From assembly GCA_030248065.1 (NCBI GenBank), contig JASAMV010004351.1:124001-188000 (forward strand): DNA of 64,000 bases. Direction: 5' to 3'. The stretch comes from Rhynchonema sp. JSB1_4 (Eukaryota > Nematoda > Chromadorea > Monhysterida > Xyalidae). Positions 1-11,530 of this stretch are shown here, piece by piece. The notes below the pieces were generated by a model. The model was given only the letters and a program-made list of their open reading frames with translations, ran no database searches and had not been told where the DNA came from. The first letter of the stretch is position 1; every line of letters begins with the position of its first letter. A program made the position numbers and the translations under genes.

Positions 1-579
1 ACGACTGTGATTGTGCATTGGAGTTGGTACTATTGGATCACGATGAGTCTGTGGATACTCAATGGTTGGTCACAGTCTGAGTTGTCGGTAAATTAGAAAA
101 TAACAACTCATGATTCTTTGAGCCCATAACCAAAAACAAGTTCGATCTGATAAGCGATTTCGGCGAATTGTACAAAGCATGTGCTTTTTGGTTACCCGTT
201 TCGAGCACTGGCGATGCATCGGGTTATTGCCAGTGCGAATGCACCCGTGACCCGAAACGACACGCATGCTGGTTTCGGTGGCATGTCAGGTCCTGATTGC
301 AGTTGACATTTATTCAGCAATCACCCAGTTGTGCAGCGCTGTATGCATCAGCAGCACGTGGACCGATCAACAATGTTGTCTATCGACACCTCCTGAACCT
401 CCAAGGGATCAAGTGCAATATCGGGTGATGGACGAGGAGGGACGAATCACGGTGGTCGACAAGAATGGGGACCAAGGCAAAGATAGTGATTCGGGTACTG
501 TGCCAAGACAAGGCGAGAGCTCGTTTGAAGATTGACTGTGATGTGAACCGGACATTTCCATCCCTAATGTTAAGCTGGA

Positions 580-1294
580 GTTATACTTGTCCATTTTGGG
601 CTTGTAGACAATGGGTGGAATTCACAAAACAAAGTCAAGCTCACCGTCAAGCTCAACGTCAAGGTTCACCGTCAAACTCAACGTCACGTGTGAAATGACG
701 TTGAACTATCCCGAGTTCAACGTCAAGTTCACCGTCAAGTTCAACGTCAAGTTCAACGTCAACCTCACCGTCAACATCAACGTCAAAAAATTGGGAAAGA
801 AATTTACGCGCAAGATTTTATGCCGCAAACTGTATTCCGCAGTTTTTTCATCTTATTTATTTCCGTTATTTACTTTATTTTGTCAGTTTTGCACTTTTGC
901 ACTGCGAAATACAGTTTGTGGCATAAACTCTTGCGCGTAATTTTCTTTCCCAATTTTTTGACGTTGATGTTGACGGTGAGGTTGACGTTGAACTCGGGAT
1001 AGTTCAACGTCATTTCACACGTGACGTTGAGTTTGACGGTGAACCTTGACGTTGAGCTTGACGGTGAGCTTGACTTTGTTTTGTGAATTCCACCCAATGA
1101 GGACAAATGTTTGTTTCAATCATATTTTGTGATAACGTCGGATCACTAAATTCGACCAGCGTAAAAGTTGTTCCCCTGCACCAAATGAACAACTTTTACG
1201 CTGGTCGAAATTAGTGCTCCAACGCTATCACAAAATATAATTGAAAAAAAAATTTGTCCTCATTGTCTTCAAGCCCAAAATGGACAAGTATAAC
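580..1294. repeat. Composite nested fold-back element
   Basis: Three inverted repeats are nested here. Outer arms at about 580-612 and 1261-1294 are near-perfect reverse complements. Inside them is a long hairpin, roughly 612-835 paired with 890-1098. Its arms are built from short repeats of the type AACGTCAAG and ACCGTCAA. A second hairpin, about 1098-1174 paired with 1188-1265, contains the sequence GACCAGCGTAAAAGTTG. Several short open frames cross the arms, but they mirror each other and are repeat-derived. I see no transposase. The structure resembles a fold-back or MITE element that received a second hairpin element. Confidence 0.85.
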
Positions 1295-1381
1295 TTTACC
1301 CCCATCGTTCACTAATCTAAACTTTTTCAACTTCGATAAGTATACACGTCTATGCTTATACATATAAGGTCTATTTATACT

Positions 1382-1577
1382 TCTGACTTCCGGGAAGTAG
1401 AAGTCAAAATCCGGAGAAGGCACTACCACGCAGAAGTGCCCGGCAAGGCAGTGATTGCTTGTAGCGATTGCCTGTTCCGCACTGTCCATTGACTGCTGCC
1501 TGCCGTCCACTGTTCTTGCTCCGTTCGTGAGCTGACCGAACGGGCAGTCACAAATTTCTGACTGCTACTGCCAGGCA
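1382..1577. repeat. Dispersed repeat, copy 1
   Basis: This stretch is clearly similar to 12818-13000. Both contain the landmarks CTGACTTCCGGG, GTCAAAATCCGGAG and GGGCAGTCACAAATTTCTGACTGCT in the same order. The copies have diverged with small indels. No coding potential is visible. The rest of 1300-3200 holds no supported gene. Confidence 0.7.
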
Positions 1578-2569
1578 GTCAGAGTATAAACCGACCTGAG
1601 TGTACCTCGTATGAAATGAATACTTCGTAGAAAAGTTCACTTCCGATATGCATACCAACCAGTATGCACAAGCATAAAACAATTTTTCCAAACTGTACAT
1701 GACAAACATAAATTTGACTTCTGCATAAATTATGTGCTCGTTTCGCGGCAAAAAGTCGAGCTTCTGGGAAAGTAATGCACCCGAAAGTGATAAATACCGC
1801 AGGGTAGTGGGCAGTAGAAAAAGGCCACTGAAAAATGAACGTTAAATGACAGAGTGGTCTTGCTACCGGTGTGGGGAGTCGTTTAAAGTCAGATCCGCCA
1901 TTTTATTTCTGTTGAGAATCGATAGGAACGCAGACGTACAAGCAAACCTCAAAATTTTATTTTTTAGAAAAAGCGAACACTTTTGACCAGTTGCCAGAGC
2001 GCAATAGTAACCAAGCTTCCAGGACATTCACTCCTCCGTCTCCCTGTTACTGTATTGCCGAAACAATTTGCACATTCTCTTTGTTTTTGTGCATGCTGCT
2101 CCAAAGTTGCTAAATCCCAGCATACGCATCAGACTCAGCACTTCTGCAACAAAAACTGGAAGAAGAGTAATAGTCCAGTTTTTGATTGGCGTTGCTTGTC
2201 CGCCCAAACGAACAGCAAAAAACTTCTTCGAAGCCATGACTGTCAATCACCAGGACACTTACCACTTGGGATTTTGGATCAGTTAATCGAGAGAAAACGG
2301 TCTGCGTCAAACTTATCGCATTTTTAAATGCCAGTTAGCAAACTTATACAAATGCATGTATGTATGTACGTATGTACCACTTTGTTGCTCATGTGTTGTC
2401 TGTTGTTTTTGTCGACCCGTTAGGTTCATTGTCTCCGAATCGCAGCAACGCTAGTCCACTTAAAAACTTGTTTCCACCTGCAGTGGCAATTTCCGGACAG
2501 AAAAAGTTGTTTTTCGAGCACCACCTAAATCTTGCAGTTTGGCCGTGACTGATGTTGAATGATTTGGGA

Positions 2570-3110
2570 TGAAAAGCGGGCGCACCTTTCTCAAATGAGT
2601 GTCCGTTGGCAATAATTGGCATGTCAGCAAACTTTGTCAGCAAGAATGTTGCTATAACGCGTCTGGATAGGTTTTCCTGACATGTGTTTGCTGACAAGAG
2701 TGAAAAACTAACGGAAGAGAAAGTAATACACGACTTGTCTCTCTTTTTGCACGTAAAATTAGATTATTTAGGCCTAGGCTTCGGGTTGTAAGCCTAAAAA
2801 TAAATCCCTCACTCGTTTGGGAGAACCTAAGCCTAAGCCTAAAAATGTAAGCATAAACCGCGTAATCGCAAAAAAAGACAAAGATATACGCAATCTAGAG
2901 TATTAATTTTTCTTCCATGCATTTTTTACTCATGTCAGCAACCTTTTTCGCATATCTCGCGTGTTATATTGCACTGGAAGCCTTGATTACTGAAAATTCT
3001 TGGTGAGAAGTTTGTTGACAAAATTTGCTGACATACCAGTTACTGTCCGCTGGTGCACCATACTTGTGCTGCAAAGCGCCCGCTTTTTTTGGCATCACTT
3101 TAAACTTGGC
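2570..3110. repeat. Imperfect inverted repeat
   Basis: The left part (about 2570-2700, with GCGGGCGC, TGTCCG and GGCATGTCAGCAAA) matches the reverse complement of about 3000-3110, with gaps. It looks like an old, degraded fold-back element just upstream of the membrane-protein gene at 3249. There is no gene inside it. Confidence 0.5.
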
Positions 3111-3248
3111 TGGTATACAATGATGTTAAAGTTGAAAGTTGCATTCTGTTCCGAACATCCTTGTAGTTTACGGCTGTGTTAGTCCCTTTGTCTCTGCAGC
3201 ACGTTTCAGGCCTGTTATTGTGCCCAAAGATCAACTCCGCAAGTCAAT

Positions 3249-5966
3249 ATGACGCGTGTGCGCTGGCTGAAAGCGCTGGCCATGGTGCAGCTGGTGTGCG
3301 TGTGTGCACTGTACGTGCAGCTGGTAGCATGGAGTGCATGGGACGGGCATCGCACCATAGACAATGAAACATCCCATGCGAATAATACAAGTGCTGCTGC
3401 TGCTGTCGACGCTGAATACAGCGACGGTTTGGGGTTGGTTTATTACAATCATTGATTTGAAAACCTTCCGAATTTTGTTTTTGAGCACAAATTGCGCTAA
3501 GGTACAACACGACCTGTGTCAAGCACGGTGATCGGTCCGGTGGTCTGGTGTTGTGTTGATCACGTGACTTTTAGCATCAACGATATTTCGAGATTTACAG
3601 CCAGCATTAAAAATGTTAATTTGTTGTCTTTAGCAAGACGTGCAGTATATCACATCGGTCTTGACGACAGGATTTCAGCTACCGTCTGATCCTGTGTGTC
3701 CAGCTGTTGGCAGCCGTGTTTGGTGTGATCGTGATGTTCTGTCGACCAACCGGTCTGCTCATTGTCATCTATCTGGGATTCGACATTTTACTCGCCGCAG
3801 TGAGCATTGTGGTCACATTCGTGGTGCATCAATGGCTCGGTGAGCAGGGGTACTTTCGATTCACTGAATTTTTGAAAGTTTAGAAATGATCTAAACGAAT
3901 ACCAATCTTTGCCATGCAGAACAGCATCGTCGGGTCGGAACCGTTGACTCATTCTCAGCTCACTTGATCATTAAACTTGCGCTCTGGTTTGCGCTAGGTT
4001 TGTCGGAATTTCCTAATTTACTTTTATTTACTTCACCACAATGGTGGAGGTGCTACCATCAAATCTATCCATTTCCATCAGGGTTCACACAGACGGTCAG
4101 CGCCTCATTGACGTTCAGCACGAAGAAATGCTGTCCGATCATCGATGACAGCCAATCAACACATGGCAGCGACCAATCATTGTTGAGCAAGTCGCGCGCT
4201 GGTTGGCTGAATGTGACGCTCAAAATCACGGCCGTCGTGCAAGCGCTGTGTGCCGTCGTGTTCTGGGTGCTGTACATGACATTTCTGGTTGACCCGATCG
4301 ATCTGGTCGGAAAGAAGCACTGGAGGATTGACGGATGTGTGTAAGTTGACAGTCACTAAATGATCAAACACTTTTGTTCATCGGTTTAGTTGACGGCAAC
4401 TGTTGCAGTATGTATACCCAGGTATACCCAAGATGGCACAAGTCTGCATGTGGTACCGCTGTGTCGCCAGTTGAACTCGGCCCATACACGTAAGGTGTAT
4501 GGCAAGCATGGTAGCCGCTGATTAATACAGCTATAGGCACATACACCTTTGGTCGCACTTTGCATTCTGTTGATTGTCAGTTGATTGACTTCCCATTCGT
4601 GGCATCAGCTGATCAAGTCGGCAGTCATTTTCTCTTACTGATCTCTGGTCTACCAGGAAGTACCCACCCAGACAGGCTGGGTATTATACCGGGCTGTGCA
4701 CCATTGCGCATACCATACGAACGGGGTATACTTTCAGCCGCGAGACAGTGTTGTTCGTGCAGATGGTGACGGCGATCTTTGGCATCGCCACCGTGTTCAA
4801 ACACCGCCGTGTCGAGGGCATGTTGTTGGCGTATCTGGCCATGCAGTTAACACTCGTGCCACTGCTGGTCACCGTGCGAATGCGCTTTATATACGGCTCA
4901 CTTTGTAAGTTTGGAGCACAGCTACTTGCCTTTGGTTCCCATTTCACCGCTGTCATCCCTGTGACCAAAAATGCTGGGTTCCGACAAGACTAATATGTCA
5001 CCATAAAGAGCGCAGACAGTGACAGCGCACGAAACTTTCGAACGTGCCAAAAAACGCCCATTATTTCCAGCATCACGGCACTGGGAATGGACATGGAATC
5101 CGCAAAGCAATAAACCAGAGGCACGCACTTAGCGACAGGAAATTGCACTTTGCCGAAAACATAAATAACTCAATGAACATACAATACATAGATTGTACGT
5201 TTACGCCTATTCAATTCACTTTCAAAACTACTCTGCTGACAGCAACTGTTTTGCTGAACCGGGTACGAGATCTACATGTTTTAGTGGTGGGACTGTTTTC
5301 GGCTGGCCATTGGAAATTGGCAGGTGCATTCTGTCGCTAAGGTCAGGGCTCCGTTGTGGACAGCCCCACGGATTGGGGGTGCTTGCGAACATGTCAATAC
5401 GGATGGTATATAATCATGGAAACGGTGCTTTGGATGATTGTTGGTGAGTAGTTTTAATGATTAAGCATAAGTATGTATTTTATATTACGACTATTCTGAC
5501 GTTCTCACAAGCGGTGATGTCAAGCACAACGTGTGAGTTGCCCGTTTTGAGTTGTTTTCACAGACGGTCGAGGTGCCAGTCCCCATTGGTGTGACCACCT
5601 TTGGCCAATTGACCTCCACAAAGCACCACGAGCAGATGTTACTGCTCGTGTAAAAACCAGTTTGTGTGTTTTTGGGACACGTTACCATCTGGTGCATTCG
5701 CACTAAAGATGACCCGGTGAACCGATACGGTCGAAACGGGCGACCAAAAACACGCTGTTGTCCAAGTTACAACGGTTAAACGACGTCAATCGTTGATGGA
5801 AATAAATAACCTGGTAACACATACAAGCACGAATTTCTTAAAAAAATTCTTTCCAGGCATTGCAACAGTTGTCAATATTGCGTGTACATTCATCGACCAA
5901 GCTCGAATCATGAAACATCACAGGGAAGTTCAGACGCCCAAGAGGTCGGAGGAAATGGCTCACTGA
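3249..5966 (+). CDS. Multi-pass membrane protein, unknown family
   Basis: Seven exons join in a consistent frame: 3249-3437, 3671-3839, 3920-3997, 4082-4340, 4657-4904, 5342-5443 and 5857-5966. All introns are GT-AG and the product is 384 residues. About eight hydrophobic segments are visible. The first is near residues 10-30; others include LILCVQLLAAVFGVIVMF, ITAVVQALCAVVFWVLYM and the last, around MIVGIATVVNIACTFI. Putative N-glycosylation sites (NET, NNT) follow the first segment, so that loop may be luminal or extracellular. The C-terminus is short, charged and hydrophilic. The start ATG is followed at once by Arg and then the hydrophobic segment, as in a signal anchor. I do not recognise the family; a transporter, receptor-like or LAPTM-like protein is possible. 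The exon structure is well supported by phase agreement, but the function is not. Confidence 0.8.
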
Positions 5967-7098
5967 TACGTGGATAGTGTTGGACCGAGATGAATCAGGA
6001 CACAAAACGAAGCCCTTTGAATTTGGGATGCGTTTTTATCAGTCTTTGAATATCACTTTTAGCGCTTTTATGCACACTTTCGCGATCATATATGTAGCTG
6101 CTCTATAGCTGCGTGCTGAGCTGTCTTGTTGCACAGGCCACACAAAGTTAATGTGTCATCAAGCAGAAAACCAAATAAACAAAAATATAATAAGTAAGAA
6201 AATTGTTGCCCACAACATGAAGAAGAGAACAAAATTATCAACTGACCAGAACTTTTGTGCCACAGTCAGCATATGCAATCCTGGTTTGGAACGAGAACGA
6301 TTGATTAATGTGCATTGTGCATTGATTGGTCACTGAACCGAATTTCGGCTGCAGAACCGCATTCAGCAGCCGCACACTCTCACCGCTGAGGAGCATTGAA
6401 TCACGTTGGCATTTGAGACGGACTGAAACAAAATATTTTTAAAGGCTGCAATTTGTGAAACATTCGCCAATCAGCCGAAAAAAGCTTCCATGAGTCTGGT
6501 GCCATACCAGATTAGCGTGTCCCTAGTCGGACCCTGTAGTTCCCTCCCAAGTAGGTCTGGGTATTGGCTTATATTCATGTCGTCAACGCACATATCGTCA
6601 ACTCAGCCCTGGTGCCATCTGTATGTAGGTAGACTCCCGCCCATTCAGGGGTCCTTGAGCTGAAGACCAGAGTTGACTGTTTGCGTTGGGGACCTAAGCC
6701 GTTTTTTGTCAAGTTGGATAAAATCAAACGCGACCAGCCGACCGACCAGTGTGAGTAAAAAGACCCAGAGAGGGCAACATCAAATCCCAAAGTGCAATGC
6801 CAACCGACATGTAATGCAATCATCGAGGTCACCCATTTCCAGTCGGTCCCTTCTCAAATCAGGGATCGGTCGATCGGCCGTCCGACTGGTCACGTGACTC
6901 AGATAGCACAAACGACGCACTGAATCAAACGTGTATGACCTGCGTGACGGGTGGGATAGAGAATTCAGTGTTTTTAAATTATTGATACCCTCTTGCTGCT
7001 CTTAGTGACGTGATTAGGAATCGGCGTTTTCGATCAGTATAATTGTGGCAATATGTAACTGTATGAGGTTACCGACAAGTCGGTTACTGAAGCATCAT

Positions 7099-8792
7099 TC
7101 AGAAGGTTTCACCATAAAAAGGGGCTCGCACTACATAAACGGCATACTGTACTAAGCAGGACCTGAAACATCTGTCAGATTCATACCTGCACATGGGCGC
7201 TGTCCACCTGAGACATTTGTGTTTGCATTCACTGACAGAGTGCACGCCTTCCACCCGTTCGTCATACAAATCTGTCATCCCAGCGTTTTTCAGCGGCAAA
7301 AAATGGCATTTTCGCTCTATTATCGTTTCTGAAGAGAACGGAAGTCATGTTCCTTGTTGAATCAGGGACTTTTTTATTCGAATTTCTGTGCAGATCCTAC
7401 CAAACCTTCAGTTCCGCACGCGCGCTCATATAAATTCGAATCGATGACGAAATCCGCTTCGAAATAGTCCCTCACATGTCGCACAGTGTTGGGTGATGCG
7501 GTCAGCAAGGTGCAGTCCCTTGTCTGAGTCCGGTACGTAACCGATCGACAGTTCGCCCTTTGCTGACGACCACATTCGGACAAGCAGTCGGCTAATGTTT
7601 CATGCTTAACAGCACGGTACCGGATTTGACTGGCCTCACTTGATGGGGATAGGCTCAGGCCTTGATGACGCTCGAACAGCCACGAGCTTCGACAGTTGGA
7701 CGGGTCTACAAGCTATGATTAGTTTGACCGGAAAAGTCCGACGCTTAGCTGAGGTTTCACAAACCTATTCCCTGCAGACATATCCTTTCAGCGTAATACA
7801 TTCCATTATCGGCCGTGACAATGTTCTCGCCCATGTTGTCCACCATACCAATGGCATACAGACTGCATTGTGATGTTTCATCGAACCTGAAGCACATCAT
7901 TTAGGGGCCAAAAAACCTTGGGCAGTCGACACTCTTCAGAGTGGCACGACAGGAACCTGTAGTTTTTGGTCGCTTTAAATAATATGGAGCTTATCTGATC
8001 ACGGAGGTCAACTGCAGATTGATGAACCGAAATTGTGTTCGACAATAACATAATCCCTCTGCGTGGAGTGTCACTAGAAAGAGCACAATCCTCAGCTTAA
8101 ACCAACATGTACCACCAAAGTACGTACCTGGCTATCTGACAATCCGGTCCGAAATGTTCACATTCGGCGATGCACGAGCTCAGTGACTTGGTGGACAGTT
8201 CCAACAACACTGTCTTTCGACCCAGACCGAAACTGGAGGGAGCGTCCCGCGAAATCACAAATGTTTCGTGACATGCTGAAATGTGTTGACAATTTTGTTG
8301 TCCTCTTGCCCTGCAATACTATGTATTGGTCGCACAATGACTAATGGAGAATTTATCCAAAAGTCAAAGGATGGACCCTGATTCAGGAACTGCCACGCTC
8401 AGCCACTGTTAACCACTCAATTAATTGTATTTCTCACGAAACATTTTCACCTGAAAATAACCAGTAAAACAATCACGTTGCTGTCAGCTGGTGGTTGTTC
8501 TGCTGGTTTATATTTTCAGATGAAAATGTTTTGTCGGACATACAAGTAGCTTAGTGGTTAAACAGTAGTCGAGCGTGGCTGAGCCTGAATCAGGGTCGAT
8601 GCTTTGAATTTTGGATAAATTCTCCATTAGTCATTGTGCTACCAATACATATGTTAATGCTATGAAACATCAACAGCAAGAACCGTGCTGACTTATAAGC
8701 TGTAACCAACCATATCCCGCTTGAAGACACGACCCTTGTGATGCAAGAACGGCAACAAGCAACAGCACTACCAAATTCAGATGAAACATCAT
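7099..8792 (-). CDS. Secreted PAN/Apple-domain protein
   Basis: Exons on the minus strand are 8792-8711, 8275-8128, 7886-7765, 7705-7406 and 7271-7099, totalling 275 codons with stop. The first exon begins MMFH and encodes a clear signal peptide (LNLVVLLLVAVLASQGSC). PAN1 spans exons 2-4, with SCIAECEHFGPDC, then FDETSQCSLY, then YYAERICL. PAN2 is in exon 4, with ADCLSECGRQQRANCRS, TRDCTLL and LYERAC. A third Cys-rich start, VSECKHKCLRWTAPMC, follows and then runs to a stop at 7099. It either reads through as a truncated third domain or splices at GTATGA (7186) to an exon I could not find. PAN/Apple modules mediate protein or carbohydrate binding outside the cell. Intron 1 carries a hairpin repeat. 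The 3' end is the uncertain part. Confidence 0.78.
8321..8650. repeat. Hairpin MITE-like element in PAN-gene intron 1
   Basis: The ends are inverted copies: ATGTATTGGTCGCACAATGACTAAT at the left and its near reverse complement at about 8626-8650. The arms continue inward with gaps through GGATAAATTCTCC and CTGATTCAGG, for more than 100 bases in total. No transposase is present. The element lies wholly between PAN-gene exons 1 and 2 and so leaves the coding sequence intact. Confidence 0.75.
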
Positions 8793-8819
8793 TTGGGCCT
8801 TCGAGCTGCCGTGGCATCA

Positions 8820-11500
8820 GTCAGGCGTCCATCTTTGAGTGGTTCATAATCACGACGACGTCTCTCCAATCCAAGTGTTCGACAACGATAACAATATTCT
8901 TATTATTTTAGGCGAACGAGTTTTTAATTTCAGTCACACACACGTTCGTGCGCTGCTTGTTCCAACCAAGTCATGTCTCGTGTCCATGTGTGCTGCACAT
9001 GTGAACGTGTTGCGCAACATTGCTTCAATGCATTGTCGGTTATGGGATTCGTTGCAACTAAAGGTTATCACAGGATAACATGCAGTAAATGAAGCGCTCC
9101 CTGAAAATTCAGGTTCATCTGTATTTGCAAGTGTCGTCAGATACTGCGAGACCCAAAATCATCAAAGGTCATTGTCACAGTGACACACAGCCATATACCC
9201 ATCAATACGTAACAACCCCGTCGAAAACAATGCACACGGAAACCAGCGTAGGCATCGCATCACCCAAAGCCGAAAAGTGACATTAGTTGAAAATATTCAA
9301 GGTCACGAGTTTTAAGAACACTTTTCACCAAGCGAAAATGCTACTTTCACTGATTGCGGCATGTCTCATTCTCAGATTGACGTGACATTTGTGCTGTCAT
9401 TTGGCTAAGGCGAGCAACAATTGCAAACCATAGTCGGTCATATTTAAAACATTGTTGTTGAGCTGTCCCTATCACTGGGATCCCGCTAATCCATTTCCAC
9501 TTCCACAATGGCAAGCATAATTCAGGTAACAACAAGTGCGAAAATACCGCCGGCATCAACCAATCACTAGTCAGTGAAATGTAGCCCACGTGCATGGGCG
9601 AGTGCGTAAATTTTTGCTTTTTATTCATTGAAAAAAATTACGAGTTGAGATGGATTTTCGGTCACACCACCCGTAATTGGACATGTAGTAGACCATAGTT
9701 GCCTCACTCAAATAAATTCAAATGTCTCAACATTTTTGTCCCATAAATATTTGAAAATTTTGAACCGAGATCAAAACAATGACTGAAATGCATATGCATG
9801 CGCAGCTACAAGCCACAACCTTCACTTATGATAAGTCACATGTTGCATGAACAAATCCAGCGCCCACACTGGCACAATGGGGTGGCAGCGATTACCGGTT
9901 CTAGGTCACGAGTTCTGACAGCGAAAACAGATGCCCATTTTGGATCACATTGAAATATTTTCATCGCGTGCACTGATTTCAGAGCAGCATTTGCGTTGGC
10001 GGAGGAAATTTAGGGTTGCCTTTATTTTTTGCGAAAGGACATTTCGGGCAATCTGAACTGGACACAGCGGTTTTACGAGTTGAGCCAAAATGGTTTAATA
10101 CGAGTGCTTAGTAAGAAATGAAAAATAATTCTCATAATATGCCATGGAATCTTACCTAAATGCACAGACTGAAAATAATTTATTCGTAAGGTGGACCTCA
10201 TAAATTTAACACAGATCTAAAATGACAAATCAAGATCTTGTTCACGCACATTAAGTACGTGTGAACCGTGTCTATTTGCATTACTGGACAGCCACATAGT
10301 ATTAGTGTGTCCTGGATATTCTTACACGATGATAATTTGGACAGATAAACGAAAATTCTCATTACTCTACCAAGACCCAGGTGAGGACTCTTTTCGGCCC
10401 TGTGATTTTACAGAAAAGGGGACACTCAGAGTAATTTGAAAGGCTCTTCAGCGGGCAGGCCAGTTACTGAGTTTTGAGTCGACTCACTCACAAACCGGAC
10501 TTTACAGTTTCGTTGCACAACTTCTAAAATATTATGCAACTTTAAACAAGTCTGTTATAGCAAAGAGGGCTCTTCTAAAACGGTTTTAACTTTGTTGGTT
10601 TTTGCTCAATAAATAAAACAAAAAGGTTGGTAAATAACAACTGTGACAAAAAGCGAATGCGCGGGAACTTTCACACGAATGCCGATATTTGTTTGTTTTA
10701 TTTAGTAACCCAATGAGCTTGTACCGGGTTGTGTGTGACGGACTAACTACAACAATAAACACGTTTATCGTGTCTTCTAATGCATATTGCATAATGACGA
10801 TTGACGAATTTACTCATCAAACGCAAATAACAACAAGGGAATATGGTTAAGTGCTCGAACACACATTTCGAGTGCCCCACTGGCATAAGTCATGAACCTC
10901 TTGTGCGGCGGAGGTATTATGAACTGAGTTTAGTTGAGTGCCAACAGACGTTGTTTCTCACGTTTTTCACAATCTGCATACTTTTGTCACAACTGATATG
11001 CGCTCGTGGTGCCTATAATGTGTTTTCCGTACATATTCTGCACGGTTCATAATGTCTGTTATTAGGTCTGTGCACTCTTCGCATTTGGGACAAGGTGCTT
11101 TGGGAGAACTTTTCTGTTGAAGTACTCACACCAACCAAGGGCAGACGCTGGCAGCAACTGTGGTTTGGGGGTGACGGGACGTTTTGCTTGTGCTCTATGT
11201 TCTGTTTGTTATTGCGGTCCACAAAACAACAACGTTATTCTCTTCATATGGATAACGTCGGGAATAAAACAGGGGCTTACCAGTTATAGACCACGGTTAA
11301 GCACAGACATATTCACAAAATATGTGTACATAGGCCCGAGCTTTGGCGGATCAATACACGGACAAAGGTGCGCTGAATCACTTGGTTCCTAGGATACCAG
11401 AAATCGTAACAACACACACATGATTGCCTGTGCACTGCAACTCGAATGGAGCGACACTTTGCGGCTGACAACATGCGACTTTAAATTGAACGTATCAAAG
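8820..11500. other. Intergenic region without a supported gene
   Basis: Short open frames exist, for example 9089-9280 (+), which is preceded by a plausible acceptor TGAAAATTCAG resembling the acceptor of Ly6 exon 3. None has a recognisable domain, signal peptide or compatible neighbouring exon. I see no RNA gene here. Confidence 0.4.
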
Positions 11501-11530
11501 GACATTAGGGCAAGAGCATTCAAATTGAAA

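Noticed and set aside
611..1106. Mirrored 60-110-codon frames rich in Asn, Val and Thr
   Set aside because: They are the two arms of the fold-back repeat read in both directions.
580..1294. CRISPR-like short repeats
   Set aside because: The repeats are irregular, have no constant spacer length and form inverted arms. The genome is eukaryotic.
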